A stretch of DNA of 19,372 nucleotides from CAVPGH01 sp046726955 (GCA_046726955.1 JBKPBQ010000441.1:1-19372); one strand, 5' to 3'; positions 6,742 through 14,450 are shown, numbered from the stretch's first letter. Program-made: numbers and translations. The notes: generated by a model not told the origin, from the sequence alone.

Positions 6742-7305
6742 TTACTTGCCGGCGCGCTCGATGTAGGCGCCGGTCGCGGTGTCGATCCGGATCACGTCTC
6801 CCTCGTTGATGAAGGGCGGGACGTTCACCACGAGGCCCGTCTCCATCTTCGCGGGCTTGCCCACGTTCGAAACGGACGCGCCCTTGATCGCGGGCTCCGT
6901 CTCCATGACCTTCATCTCCACGGTGAGGGGAAGCTCGATGCCCACCGGCCGGCCCTCGTACATCTCGACCTTGAGCTTGATGTTGGGGATGAGGTAGCCG
7001 ACGGCGTCCCCGAGCACCTCGTCGCTCAAGCCGATCTGCTCGAAGGTCTCGTTGTTCATGAAGTGGTACATGTCCCCGTCCTGGTAGAGGAACTCCATCT
7101 CCGACTCGTCCAGGATGGCGCGCTCCGCCATGTCCACGGAGCGGAAGCGGTGCTCCACCTGCGAGCCGCTCTTCAGGTTCCTCATCTTGGCCTGCACGAA
7201 GCCGCGGAGGTTCCCCGGGGTCTTGTGCAGGGTCTCCAGGACCCGGAAGAGCTGTCCGTCGTGGACGATGACCATACCGCGCTTGAGCTGCGTCGCCTGA
7301 ATCAT
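6742..7305 (-). CDS. efp: Translation elongation factor P
   Basis: A 187-aa EF-P with the usual three-domain length. It binds between the P and E sites of stalled ribosomes and promotes peptide bonds at consecutive prolines. Conserved parts include the N-terminal KOW-like domain (LKRGMVIVHDGQLFRVLE), domain II (MEFLYQDGDMYHFMNNETFEQI) and the C-terminal NEGDVIRIDTATGAYIER signature. The loop that carries the modified Lys34 (E. coli) or Arg32 (Pseudomonas) reads TPGNLRGF, so the tip residue is Asn32, with an Arg two positions later. No EpmA/EpmB or EarP gene is in the window. ATG 7305 has an AGGGAAAGGGA ribosome-binding stretch directly upstream. It lies 25 bp after the kinase gene and 7 bp before tdk. 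Confidence 0.97.
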   Translation of the reverse strand: MIQATQLKRGMVIVHDGQLFRVLETLHKTPGNLRGFVQAKMRNLKSGSQVEHRFRSVDMAERAILDESEMEFLYQDGDMYHFMNNETFEQIGLSDEVLGDAVGYLIPNIKLKVEMYEGRPVGIELPLTVEMKVMETEPAIKGASVSNVGKPAKMETGLVVNVPPFINEGDVIRIDTATGAYIERAGK

Positions 7306-7330
7306 TCCCTTTCCCTCGTCGAACTCATCA

Positions 7331-8350
7331 TTATATTCGGATCTCCTCGACCTCGAGGCCGCGCAGGTCCACCCGGGCCGGGAAGGTGCGGAACCCGGCG
7401 TCCTTGAGCGCCCGCGCGACGGCCTCGCGCTCGCCGGGGCCGCGCGCTCCCGGAGGCGCCCACACCGCGACGATGCCTCCGCCCCCGGCGCCGCAGACCT
7501 TGGCGGCCCCCCCGCTCGCCGTCACGACCTCCGCGATGCGGTCGATGTCCGGCGTCGTCACCCCGGGGGCGAGGCGCTTGCGCGCCTCCCACTCCTCGCG
7601 CACGAGGCCGGTCACGTCCGCGAAGCGCGACTCCACGAGCGCCTGCCGCACCCGTCCCGCGACCGCGGCGATCGTGCCCAGCGAGTCCCGCACGCCGGAA
7701 TCGCCGTCGATCTGCCCCTTGAAGACGTCCCAGTTGTTGATCCCCGAGAAGCGCGTGGCTCCCGCGTCCACGAGCAGGAGCGACTCCTCGACGCGAGCGG
7801 GGTCGGTGCGCAGGCGCTCCACGCGCACGTTGCCCGCCTCGAGGTGCAGGGCGAGGACGCCGCCGTAGTAGGCGCCGAAGTGGTCCTGGATACCGGCGGG
7901 CACCGCGATGCAGCGGCACTCCGCGTCGCGGACGAGGGGCAGGAGCTCCTCGGCGGGCAGCGCCCGGCCGATGGCGCGGGCCACGGCGGCCGCCACCGCC
8001 ACCACCAGGGCCGAGGAGCCGCCGAGCCCCGAGCCCGCCGGCACCTTCGACTGCGTGACCACGCGGATTCCCGTCTCGACACCCATCGCGCGCAGGATCT
8101 CCGCCACGAGCGGCTGCGAGCCCTTGGCCAGCACCTCGGCCACGTCGCGTCCTTCCGCCTTCTGCAGCGTGTCCTTCGACTCGACACGGACGCCGTCGCC
8201 GCCCGTCTCCACGCGGCACCAGGCCCGCCGGTCGATGGCGACGTTGACCGTGACCGCGCCCGGATGGAAGAGGTAGAGCGGCCAGATGTCGATCGTCCCC
8301 CCGGCGAGGTCGACGCGGCAGGGGGCCGTCGCTTCGACGGCGGTGGTCAC
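7331..8350 (-). CDS. GHMP-family sugar kinase (HddA/COG2605-like)
   Basis: A 339-aa kinase from GTG 8350, the only in-frame start after an upstream stop. GHMP motif 1 is APCRVDLAGGTIDIWP near the N-terminus, motif 2 (phosphate-binding PAGSGLGGSSA) is at 104-114, and motif 3 is KVCGAGGGG at 284-292. A GIQDHFGAYYGG segment near 153 is typical of the D-glycero-D-manno-heptose 7-phosphate kinase / L-fucose kinase-like branch (COG2605). It should transfer phosphate from ATP to a sugar or sugar-phosphate. Heptose metabolism is possible, but no other heptose genes (gmhA, gmhB, hddC) are in view, so the substrate is left open. It sits 33 bp after the DUF362 gene, in an operon-like row. Confidence 0.88.
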   Translation of the reverse strand: MTTAVEATAPCRVDLAGGTIDIWPLYLFHPGAVTVNVAIDRRAWCRVETGGDGVRVESKDTLQKAEGRDVAEVLAKGSQPLVAEILRAMGVETGIRVVTQSKVPAGSGLGGSSALVVAVAAAVARAIGRALPAEELLPLVRDAECRCIAVPAGIQDHFGAYYGGVLALHLEAGNVRVERLRTDPARVEESLLLVDAGATRFSGINNWDVFKGQIDGDSGVRDSLGTIAAVAGRVRQALVESRFADVTGLVREEWEARKRLAPGVTTPDIDRIAEVVTASGGAAKVCGAGGGGIVAVWAPPGARGPGEREAVARALKDAGFRTFPARVDLRGLEVEEIRI

Positions 8351-8383
8351 TTGTTCATCGACGTGGGCGGCTCAGGCCCCGCG

Positions 8384-9511
8384 TCATTCGTACGCTGCGA
8401 ACAGCCGACCCCAGGGGCTCTTCGCGATCTCGTCCATCCGCCGCGTGCCGTGCACCGGCCACCAGTAGCGGTCGTGGTAGAAGGCGGAGCCCCAGATGAA
8501 GGCGTGGACGAGCGGCGTCTTGAAGAAGATCGACTGGATGCGGGCCAGGGGCGTGAACCAGAGCAGGCGGCCCACGCGGCTCGCGAAGTGGTACTGCACC
8601 TTGAAGTGGAAGTTGACCTCCGAGATGTCTTCGCCGACCACCTGGATCTCCCGCACGTCGCCCACGCCGAGGCCGCGCTCGTGGGCCACGCGGATGCACT
8701 CGACGTCCGCCAGCGGGTCGAACCCCATGAGCCAGGCGCTGATGGCGTCGATCGCGACCATGTCGTCGCTCGCGAGCATGTAGTTCTTGACCACCGGGAT
8801 CATCGCCCGCGGTCCCGCCCCGTCGCCGCAGATCGTTCCGTCCATCACCGCGAACATGCCGGGGTGGATCTGCTTCTGGATGGCGAGGAGGTCCACGAGC
8901 GTCTTGTGGATGTCGGTGTGCGCCCAGTGGCGGTTGTCCTTGAGGAGCCCGCCGAAGGCGTTCTTCATCGCCCCCGTCATCGTCGTGTAGACGTGCGTCT
9001 TCACGGTCGGCAGGTGGACGATGTTGGTGCCGATCATCACCTCCGGGACCTTCACCTCCCCGAAGATGCGCGGGAGCACGAGGAGCTCGGCCTTGGGCTC
9101 GATCGTCACCCACCGGCAGTCGGGGTCGAAGTTGTTCACGGCGGGGATGCCGTAGCGCTCGTAGACCCCGGCGAACTTGTTGAGCTTGTCCCCGCGGGCG
9201 GCATCGGTGACGACCGTCTGGTTGTGCAGGCCGAGGAGGTCCTTGTAGCCGTCCTCGCGGAGCGTCCGCACGACCCCTTCGAGCTGCCAGGGCGTCGTGT
9301 TCGCCGAGAGGTACGGCAGGTGCCAGGAGATGTTGTCCTTGAGGATCGTCCGGTTGACGGAAGGCAGCGCGTCGCGGTAGCCGAGACCCCGCATCATGCC
9401 CGCGACGTCGTCGAGCACGGTCTCCGGTCGCGTCTTGATCACGGCCACGCGCGCGCGGCGCGTTCCCGAACCGACCTTCGCGCGTTCTCTCTGCCCCGTC
9501 GATGCGCCCAT
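8384..9511 (-). CDS. DUF362 domain-containing protein
   Basis: A 375-aa protein from ATG 9511, preceded by GGGAG about 8 nt upstream. Recognisable DUF362 features are the RVAVIKTRPET opening strand, the central HLPTVKTHVYTTMTGAMKN segment (the family's 'lPxlKtH...tgxxKN' signature) and AVMDGTICGDGAGP with ASDDMVAIDAISAWLMG. DUF362 proteins are widespread, sometimes fused to ferredoxin domains, and have no settled biochemical role. No Cys-rich ferredoxin part is present here. The N-terminal 20 residues are basic and poorly conserved. A TATACT -10-like box lies 37 bp upstream in the divergent spacer, so this gene probably leads the row DUF362, GHMP kinase, efp, tdk. Confidence 0.85.
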   Translation of the reverse strand: MGASTGQRERAKVGSGTRRARVAVIKTRPETVLDDVAGMMRGLGYRDALPSVNRTILKDNISWHLPYLSANTTPWQLEGVVRTLREDGYKDLLGLHNQTVVTDAARGDKLNKFAGVYERYGIPAVNNFDPDCRWVTIEPKAELLVLPRIFGEVKVPEVMIGTNIVHLPTVKTHVYTTMTGAMKNAFGGLLKDNRHWAHTDIHKTLVDLLAIQKQIHPGMFAVMDGTICGDGAGPRAMIPVVKNYMLASDDMVAIDAISAWLMGFDPLADVECIRVAHERGLGVGDVREIQVVGEDISEVNFHFKVQYHFASRVGRLLWFTPLARIQSIFFKTPLVHAFIWGSAFYHDRYWWPVHGTRRMDEIAKSPWGRLFAAYE

Positions 9512-9547
9512 GCTCGTCGCTCCCGATCTGCCTGGATTCAACCTGTT

Positions 9548-9577
9548 AGTATAGAACGGCCGTGGGAGGGCGGCCAA
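9548..9577 (-). promoter_or_regulatory. Putative sigma70-type promoter for the DUF362 gene
   Basis: In the 75-bp divergent spacer, the minus strand carries TATACT (9553-9548; 5 of 6 matches to TATAAT). TTGGCC (9577-9572; 4 of 6 to TTGACA) lies 18 bp upstream of it. The -10 is 37 bp before ATG 9511. The spacer is the most AT-rich patch locally. The plus-strand gene starting at 9587 must have its own promoter here; the overlapping TAGTAT is a weak candidate without a -35. Confidence 0.5.
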
Positions 9578-9586
9578 CGCGCCGCC

Positions 9587-11104
9587 ATGGACTGCCCCCG
9601 CTGCGCCGCGCCTGACGTCACCACCCCAACGTGCCCCCGCTGCGGCATCGTCCTCGCCAAGTGGAAGGGTCCACGGCCTACCCGTCCCTCGCCCTCCCCG
9701 GAAACCACAGAGCACGCAGGGCTTGGCGGCCTCGTCCTGCCTCTCGTCGGCCTCGCTGTAGTCGCAGCCGCAGCGGTCTTCTTCCTGCGTCGCTCGCCGT
9801 CGTCGATCGCCGAGGGCGAGGGCCGGCTGCCGAATACGTCATCCCTCCCCGCCCCGACGACGCTGCCGGCCGCTGCGCTGCCCGTTCCCTCGCCATCGGC
9901 GCTGCCGTCTCCCCCGCCGGTCGCGGCGATGACCGTGGAGGCGGACGCGGGAGTGCCGGAAGCGGACCGCGCGACGGCGAGCCGGCTCGCCGACCGGCTG
10001 CAGCGGCGCCAGCCGATGCCGAGCAGCGACGTCCGAGACGCCGAGGACCTCTTCACCCGCTATCCCGGCCAGGAGCCGCTGCGCAAGCTCCTCCAGGCCG
10101 TGCTCGTGACGGTGTCGGCTCAGGAGCGGAAGGCCCGGCGCTTCGACGAGTCGCTCTCGTACCTGCGGCGGGCCGTCGCCGTGAACGACGACCCGCACCT
10201 GCGGGCCGCGATCGCGGACGTGCTCCTCGAGGCCGGCGACTGGGCGGGCGCCGAGGCCGCCGCCCGCGAGTGGCTGACCCTCGCCCCGCGCGATCCCGAC
10301 GCGCTGCGCGCCCTCGCCTTCGCGCTGCTGCGCCAGGACCGCAACCGCGAGGCCGAGGAGGCGCTCGTCGCCTCCCTCGACGTGCGCGAGGAACCGATGG
10401 CGCGCGCCCTCCTGACGCGCATCCGCTCCGGGATGGCGAGCGAGAAGGGGATGCAGGAGCAGCAGCTCGCGTACTTCCACGTCCGCTACGACGGCGAGGC
10501 CCACGAGGAGGTGGGCCGGGCGATCCTGCGCGTGCTCGAGCGCCACCACGCGACGCTCGTGCGCACCTTCGACCACCAGCCCGCGGCCACGATCCCCGTG
10601 ATCCTCTTCTCGCGCCAGGCCTACTACGACAGCACGGGGGCACCCGCCTGGGCGGGAGGCCACTTCGACGACCTCGACGGACGGATCCGCATCCCCATCG
10701 GCGGCCTCACCGCGTTGCTCACCACGGACATGGACGAGACGCTCATCCACGAGCTCACGCACGCCTTCGTGAACGACGAGACGCGCGGGGTCGCTCCCCG
10801 CGACCTCCACGAGGGGCTCGCGCAGTACATGGAGGGCAAGCGCGCCGCCTCCGTCTACTCGCCGGCGGAGCTGCAGGCGATCGCTTCGGGCCGGGCGGGA
10901 GGAGTTGCCGGCTTCTACGCCGAGGCGCTCTCCTTCGTGGAGTTCCTGATCGCCGAGCGCGGACAGGGCGGGATCAACGACCTCCTGCGCGCGATGTCGG
11001 AGACGGGCAGCGTCGACGAGGCCTACCGGCGCGTCTACGGGCGGGACTACCAGGGCTCGCGGAAGGCCTGGAAAGACCGGATCCGACAGCAGTACGGGGC
11101 GTGA
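9587..11104 (+). CDS. Zinc-ribbon / TPR / peptidase-MA-like membrane metalloprotease
   Basis: A 505-aa protein from ATG 9587, one of the few plus-strand genes. A short N-terminal zinc ribbon has Cys3, Cys6, Cys16 and Cys19 (CPRC twice). A transmembrane helix spans about 46-67 (GLGGLVLPLVGLAVVAAAAV), then a Pro/Ala linker, TPR-like helices about 130-270 (DESLSYLRRAVAVNDDPHLR, WLTLAPRDPDALRALAFALL) and a C-terminal peptidase. The zinc motif is HELTH at 388-392 with the third ligand Glu409 in LHEGLAQY, the pattern of the peptidase MA-like (gluzincin) family. The ribbon should be cytoplasmic, and the TPR and peptidase periplasmic. It ends 9 bp from the convergent sppA stop. Reading frame open upstream of 9587 lies antisense to DUF362 and is not real. 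Substrate unknown. Confidence 0.88.
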   Translation: MDCPRCAAPDVTTPTCPRCGIVLAKWKGPRPTRPSPSPETTEHAGLGGLVLPLVGLAVVAAAAVFFLRRSPSSIAEGEGRLPNTSSLPAPTTLPAAALPVPSPSALPSPPPVAAMTVEADAGVPEADRATASRLADRLQRRQPMPSSDVRDAEDLFTRYPGQEPLRKLLQAVLVTVSAQERKARRFDESLSYLRRAVAVNDDPHLRAAIADVLLEAGDWAGAEAAAREWLTLAPRDPDALRALAFALLRQDRNREAEEALVASLDVREEPMARALLTRIRSGMASEKGMQEQQLAYFHVRYDGEAHEEVGRAILRVLERHHATLVRTFDHQPAATIPVILFSRQAYYDSTGAPAWAGGHFDDLDGRIRIPIGGLTALLTTDMDETLIHELTHAFVNDETRGVAPRDLHEGLAQYMEGKRAASVYSPAELQAIASGRAGGVAGFYAEALSFVEFLIAERGQGGINDLLRAMSETGSVDEAYRRVYGRDYQGSRKAWKDRIRQQYGA

Positions 11105-11109
11105 GCCCC
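11096..11109. terminator. Short hairpin at the convergent gene junction
   Basis: GGGGC (11096-11100) and GCCCC (11105-11109) pair around GTGA, exactly where the plus-strand peptidase stops and just before the sppA stop. There is no T-tract on either strand, so at best it is a weak bidirectional terminator. The convergent junction is only 9 bp. Confidence 0.25.
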
Positions 11110-11113
11110 GCCC

Positions 11114-12838
11114 CTAGAAGATTCGCAGCTCGAAGGGCAGCCGGGCGATCGGCTCCCGGCCGCTGAGCACCGACGCCCAGCGAAGGATCGCACGGACGTC
11201 CGAGGGCAGGATGCGCACGGCGCCTCCCGCCGACTCCTCCTGACGCTCGAGGATCGTCTCGAAGACGCCCTTCTTCTCCGGGAGCACGACGAGGGCCAGC
11301 TCCTCGTCCTTGCCGATGTTCGCCTTCTCGCGCGCGAGGTCGAGCGCCGTCTCGAGGCCGCCCAGCCGATCCACCAGCCCGACCTTGAGCGCTTCCGCAC
11401 CCGTCCACACGCGGCCCTGGGCCACGCGGTCGATGTCCGCGTAGCTCTTGCCGCGGCCCTTGGCCGCCTTGCTCACGAACTCGCCGTAGAACGAGGCCAT
11501 GAGGTTGTGCATCTTGCTGCGCTCCTCGTTCGTCCACGGGCGGTACTCGGAGAAGAAGGAGCCGTTCTTTCCGCGCTCCACGATCTCCTTCGTGAGGCCC
11601 AGCTTGCTGTAGAGGCCGCGCAGGGCGAACTTGCCGCTGAAGACGCCGATGGAGCCGGTGATGGTCGCGGGCTGGGCCACGATCGCGTCTCCCGTCATGG
11701 CGATGTAGTAGCCGCCCGAGGCGGCCACGTCCCCCATCGAGACGATCACGGGCTTCGACTTGCGGGCGAGCGACAGCTCGCGCCAGATCACCTCCGACGC
11801 GGTGCCCGATCCCCCGGGGCTGTCCACTCGCAGGACGATGGCGCGGATCGTGGCGTCGTTGCGGGCCTGCCGGATGGCGCGGGAGAGCGTCGTCGATCCC
11901 GCGAGGTCGCCGCCGAACGGGCTCGCGTCGCTCTCGCCGCTCATGATCTCGCCCACCGCGTAGATGAGCGCGACCTTGGGCCGTCCGTCGAAGCCGAAGC
12001 CGCGGGCGGCGCGCACGTACCGCCCCGGCGTCACCCGCTCGCGCGCCTTCAGGCGGCCTTCCAGCTCGTCCTCGTACACGAGCTCGTCCACGAGCCCGGC
12101 GCGCAGCGCGCCCGCCGCGTCGTAGGGGCCGGCCTCGAGGATCGCCCGCACCTCCGCCGGCGTCTTCTTCCGGCTCTCCGCGATCGCGGCCACGTACTGC
12201 GCGTACAGGCTGTCGAGCAGCGCCTCCGTCTGCTCGCGGTGCGGAGCGGTGAAGCGGTCCTCCGTGAACTGGTTGGGGGCGTTCTTGTAGCGCCCCACGC
12301 CCTCGAACTGCGCCTCGACGCCGAGCTTGTCGAGGGCCTGGCGGAAGAACGTCACCTCCATGCTCAGCGCGTGCACGAGGACGAGGGCCTGGGGGACCGC
12401 GTAGATCTGCGTGCAGGCGGTGGCGAGGTAGTACTCCTGGTTGCCCACGGACTCGAGGTGGGCGTAGGCGGGCTTGCCCGACCGTCGGAAGCGCGCGATC
12501 GCGTCGCGCAGCTCCTGCACCTTGCCCCAGCCGCCGTCGAGCGAGCCCACGCGGACCACGACCCCCTTCATCTTCGGGTCCTTGGCCGCGCGGTCCAGGC
12601 TCTCCACGAGGCCGCGCAGCGACGGCCGAGGCGTCGTGAAGATCGTGTCCACATCGGACGCGGGCTGCTCGGCGACGTCCCCGTCCACGGCGAGCGAGAG
12701 GTACGCGTCGCCTCCCCATCCCGTGAACGACCCGCCTCCGCCTTTGCGCAGCACGAGCGCGAGCCCGCCCATGAAGGCGGCACCCAGCGCCACCGCCGCT
12801 ACCCCGGCGGCCAGTATCCAGGCCGTTCGTTTCTTCAC
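11114..12838 (-). CDS. sppA: Signal peptide peptidase SppA, 67-kDa (long) type
   Basis: A 574-aa membrane-anchored serine protease that degrades cleaved signal peptides. A transmembrane helix spans about 7-30. Two tandem ClpP/crotonase-like halves follow, as in E. coli SppA (long form, about 620 aa). The catalytic Lys is Lys185 in GRYKNAPNQFTEDRF in the first half. The nucleophile is Ser374 in MGDVAASGGYYIAM in the second half, preceded by the LRVDSPGGSG strand-turn. The start is GTG 12838, followed by a basic MKKR, ideal for membrane insertion. It lies 12 bp after the TPR membrane protein gene and is probably co-transcribed with it. All catalytic residues are intact. Confidence 0.96.
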   Translation of the reverse strand: MKKRTAWILAAGVAAVALGAAFMGGLALVLRKGGGGSFTGWGGDAYLSLAVDGDVAEQPASDVDTIFTTPRPSLRGLVESLDRAAKDPKMKGVVVRVGSLDGGWGKVQELRDAIARFRRSGKPAYAHLESVGNQEYYLATACTQIYAVPQALVLVHALSMEVTFFRQALDKLGVEAQFEGVGRYKNAPNQFTEDRFTAPHREQTEALLDSLYAQYVAAIAESRKKTPAEVRAILEAGPYDAAGALRAGLVDELVYEDELEGRLKARERVTPGRYVRAARGFGFDGRPKVALIYAVGEIMSGESDASPFGGDLAGSTTLSRAIRQARNDATIRAIVLRVDSPGGSGTASEVIWRELSLARKSKPVIVSMGDVAASGGYYIAMTGDAIVAQPATITGSIGVFSGKFALRGLYSKLGLTKEIVERGKNGSFFSEYRPWTNEERSKMHNLMASFYGEFVSKAAKGRGKSYADIDRVAQGRVWTGAEALKVGLVDRLGGLETALDLAREKANIGKDEELALVVLPEKKGVFETILERQEESAGGAVRILPSDVRAILRWASVLSGREPIARLPFELRIF

Positions 12839-12850
12839 GCGGCTCTCCGG

Positions 12851-13585
12851 CTAGGACGCGGCCTGCAGGCGCTCCGCCCGCCGGCGCGCCTCCTGGGCGT
12901 AGACGCTGGCGGGAAAGTCCTCGGTCAGGCGCTTGTAGCTGGCCCGGGCCTCGCTCAGGCGGTTGGCGTCCTCGAGCGTCGAGGCCAGGCTCATGAGCGC
13001 GTAGTCGCGCGGAAAGGCGAACTCGCGGTCCGCCACCACCGCGCGGTAGGCTTCGACGGCCTTGTCGACCTCCCCGCGCCGCCTGTAGAGGTCGGCGAGG
13101 GCGATCCTGGCCACGGTGGGCTCGAGGCGCGCTCCGCTCTTGCGGTCGGCGAGCGCCTTCAAACCCTTCTCCGCCTCGTCGTACTGCCGGAGCCGCTCGC
13201 GGCAGAGAGCGGCGTAGTAGCGGGCAGTCTCCGCTTCGGGCCGCGACGGATAGCGTCGGTCCACACCCTCGAAGGCCGCGGCCGCGCTCTTGTACTTTTC
13301 GTCGGCGGTGGCGAAGACCTGGCCCGTGGGCTTGTCGGCGGTCGGGGGCAGCTCCGTCTCCACCGGCGCCCGCCAGATGTCCAGGGCCTCCTGGAGCGCG
13401 CTCTCCGCCTCGCGTGCCTTCTCGCCCTGGAAGTACACGAACGCGGCGGCCGCCGCTCCCAGCACCACGAGCACGCCGAGCCCAATCCGCACCTCGTCCT
13501 TGCGGGCGTTCGCCCACGCCACGACGTGCTCCAGCGTCGTGACGAACTCGTCTTCCTTGATCTGCCGCTTCAGCTCCCTGTCCAC
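12851..13585 (-). CDS. YfgM-like TPR membrane protein
   Basis: A 244-aa protein from GTG 13585, with a GGAGAGAGC purine-rich ribosome-binding stretch. A start further upstream would read through tRNA-Arg and is rejected. The layout is a cytoplasmic N-terminal segment (VDRELKRQIKEDEFVTTLEH), one transmembrane helix about 33-52, and a periplasmic TPR domain (ARYYAALCRERLRQYDEAEKG, ARIALADLYRRRGEVDKAVEAY, ALMSLASTLEDANRLSEAR). This resembles YfgM/TPR_21 proteins, ancillary SecYEG translocon or periplasmic chaperone-network subunits. Being next to sppA fits a role near protein export, but the length of the helical part and the sequence are only generally similar. It lies 21 bp after the tRNA 3' end. 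Confidence 0.75.
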   Translation of the reverse strand: MDRELKRQIKEDEFVTTLEHVVAWANARKDEVRIGLGVLVVLGAAAAAFVYFQGEKAREAESALQEALDIWRAPVETELPPTADKPTGQVFATADEKYKSAAAAFEGVDRRYPSRPEAETARYYAALCRERLRQYDEAEKGLKALADRKSGARLEPTVARIALADLYRRRGEVDKAVEAYRAVVADREFAFPRDYALMSLASTLEDANRLSEARASYKRLTEDFPASVYAQEARRRAERLQAAS

Positions 13586-13606
13586 GCTCTCTCCGCTCTC
13601 TCCTGT

Positions 13607-13683
13607 TGGTGCGCCTGGAGGGACTCGAACCCCCAACCTTGAGCTTAGGATGCTCCTGCTCTATCCTGTTGAGCTACAGGCGC
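13607..13683 (-). tRNA. tRNA-Arg (anticodon CCU)
   Basis: A full cloverleaf read on the minus strand from 13683. The acceptor GCGCCTG pairs perfectly with CAGGCGC. The D-arm is GCTC/GAGC with an AACAGGATA loop, and the anticodon loop ATCCTAA has CCT at positions 34-36 with T33 and A37. The T-arm GGGGG/CCCTC carries TTCGAGT. Discriminator A73 is followed by an encoded CCA (13609-13607). The 27-43 position of the anticodon stem is a G-A mismatch. The body is 74 nt without CCA. CCU reads the AGG codon, so this is one of the arginine isoacceptors. Confidence 0.96.
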
Positions 13684-13698
13684 ATTCATCCAGCCATC

Positions 13699-13704
13699 AG
13701 TATA
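13699..13704 (-). promoter_or_regulatory. Putative -10 box of tRNA-Arg
   Basis: TATACT (13704-13699 on the minus strand) sits 15 bp before the tRNA 5' end, giving a predicted start about 9 nt upstream of the mature end. No good -35 is seen at 16-18 bp. The same hexamer occurs before the DUF362 gene. The downstream TPR/sppA genes may share this promoter. Confidence 0.4.
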
Positions 13705-13776
13705 CCCTGGCGAGCCCGGCGGCGCCGCATGGGCCGCGGCTTGCAGCGCGATCGGCCCGGACCTGCAGTCGCGCCA

Positions 13777-13965
13777 ATGACTTCCGCGCTCGCGGCCGCT
13801 CTCCTCGCCGCCGTGCCGGCGGCGCGCCCCAACATCGTCTTCGTCATGTCGGACGACCACGCGGCGCACGCGCTGCGCGCGGAGCTGCAGGACGACCACC
13901 GCTTCGCCGACGAGCAGCCGCCGGCGGGAGTGGACGGTACCGTTCTGCAGCTCCGCGGGAAGTAA
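13777..13965 (+). pseudogene. Sulfatase remnant with internal deletion
   Basis: An open frame of 62 codons (ATG 13777 to TAA 13963-13965). Residues 1-16 look like a secretion signal (ALAAALLAAVPAA), followed by RPNIVFVMSDDHAAHAL, the N-terminal signature of type I sulfatases, where the Asp-Asp pair binds calcium. Immediately afterwards the frame jumps to RAELQDDHRFADEQPPAGVDG, which looks to me like a sulfatase C-terminal tail (Leu-x-x-Glu-Leu, DD-x-RFAD). The central 400 or so residues, including the C/S-x-P-x-R formylglycine motif, are missing, so no activity is possible. No ribosome-binding site precedes the ATG. I infer an in-frame internal deletion; the C-terminal identity is less sure than the N-terminal one. 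Confidence 0.65.
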
Positions 13966-13977
13966 CGCCGAGAGTCG

Positions 13978-14442
13978 CTACATCTGCTGAATCTGGCCGC
14001 GAATCGCTCCTGCCGGGTCGTCGCCAGTGATCACGCTCACGTAGGCGTCGCCGCTCTTCATCTCGCCCAGCAACGTGTCGAGGCTGATCCCCTTCACGTT
14101 GGCGCTGGTGAAGGTGCCATCGGCGAGCGTCCCGTCCATCGGCCCCGTGCGCTCTCGCGAAAGCAGCGTCACGCGGACCGGGCCGTTCTCGTCCGCCGTA
14201 CCGGAGGCGATGACGGCCTCCGTCACGTGGGTGATCTCGTGGACGACGACCGTGAAGTGCACCGTGCCCGTACCGTCGAAGTTGAGGGTCGCGCTGCCCG
14301 TGGCGGTGGTGGTCTTGGGAGGGACATCGGCCCCTCCGGTGAGGTTGGCGGTGTAGACCGCCGTGTTTCCGTTGTCGTGGCAGCCGAGGAATGCGAAAGC
14401 GCCGAGAATCATCAGGATAAAGACCGGAAACGGTCGACGCAT
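13978..14442 (-). CDS. CHRD-domain lipoprotein
   Basis: A 154-aa protein. ATG 14442 is preferred over the adjacent TTG 14445 because an AGGAGG lies 8 nt before it. A lipoprotein signal (MRRPFPVFILMILGAFAFLGC) puts the lipidated Cys at 21. The rest is one CHRD domain: YTANLTGGADVPPKTT, GSATLNFDGTGTVHFTVVV, NGPVRVTLL and a C-terminal GAIRGQIQ, typical of the strand-rich CHRD fold first described in chordin. In bacteria these are extracytoplasmic proteins of unknown function. The HEITH string inside is part of the CHRD strand pattern and not a protease site. A strong hairpin lies just before the ribosome-binding site. Confidence 0.87.
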   Translation of the reverse strand: MRRPFPVFILMILGAFAFLGCHDNGNTAVYTANLTGGADVPPKTTTATGSATLNFDGTGTVHFTVVVHEITHVTEAVIASGTADENGPVRVTLLSRERTGPMDGTLADGTFTSANVKGISLDTLLGEMKSGDAYVSVITGDDPAGAIRGQIQQM

Positions 14443-14450
14443 CAACGAAT

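Noticed and set aside
3810..6809. A 999-codon open frame on the plus strand
   Set aside because: It is antisense to recognised genes (LolB-like lipoprotein, rtcA-like, tdk) and has the Arg/Ala/Gly/His-rich composition of GC-rich shadow frames; no domain is recognisable.
7844..9586. Upstream extension of the plus-strand peptidase frame
   Set aside because: It runs antisense to the GHMP kinase and DUF362 genes. The real protein begins with a zinc ribbon at ATG 9587.
13586..13636. N-terminal extension MGVRVPPGAPT of the TPR protein
   Set aside because: This peptide is a known artefact of reading through a tRNA gene; it lies in tRNA-Arg. The GTG at 13585 is the proper start.
13607..13965. Integration of a mobile island at tRNA-Arg
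   Set aside because: The sulfatase remnant lies on the 5' side of the tRNA, there is no duplicated tRNA 3' end, and no integrase is present.
14200..14260. HEITH string in the CHRD lipoprotein
   Set aside because: It lies in a beta strand of a CHRD domain, with no third zinc ligand or helical context; coincidental match to HExxH.
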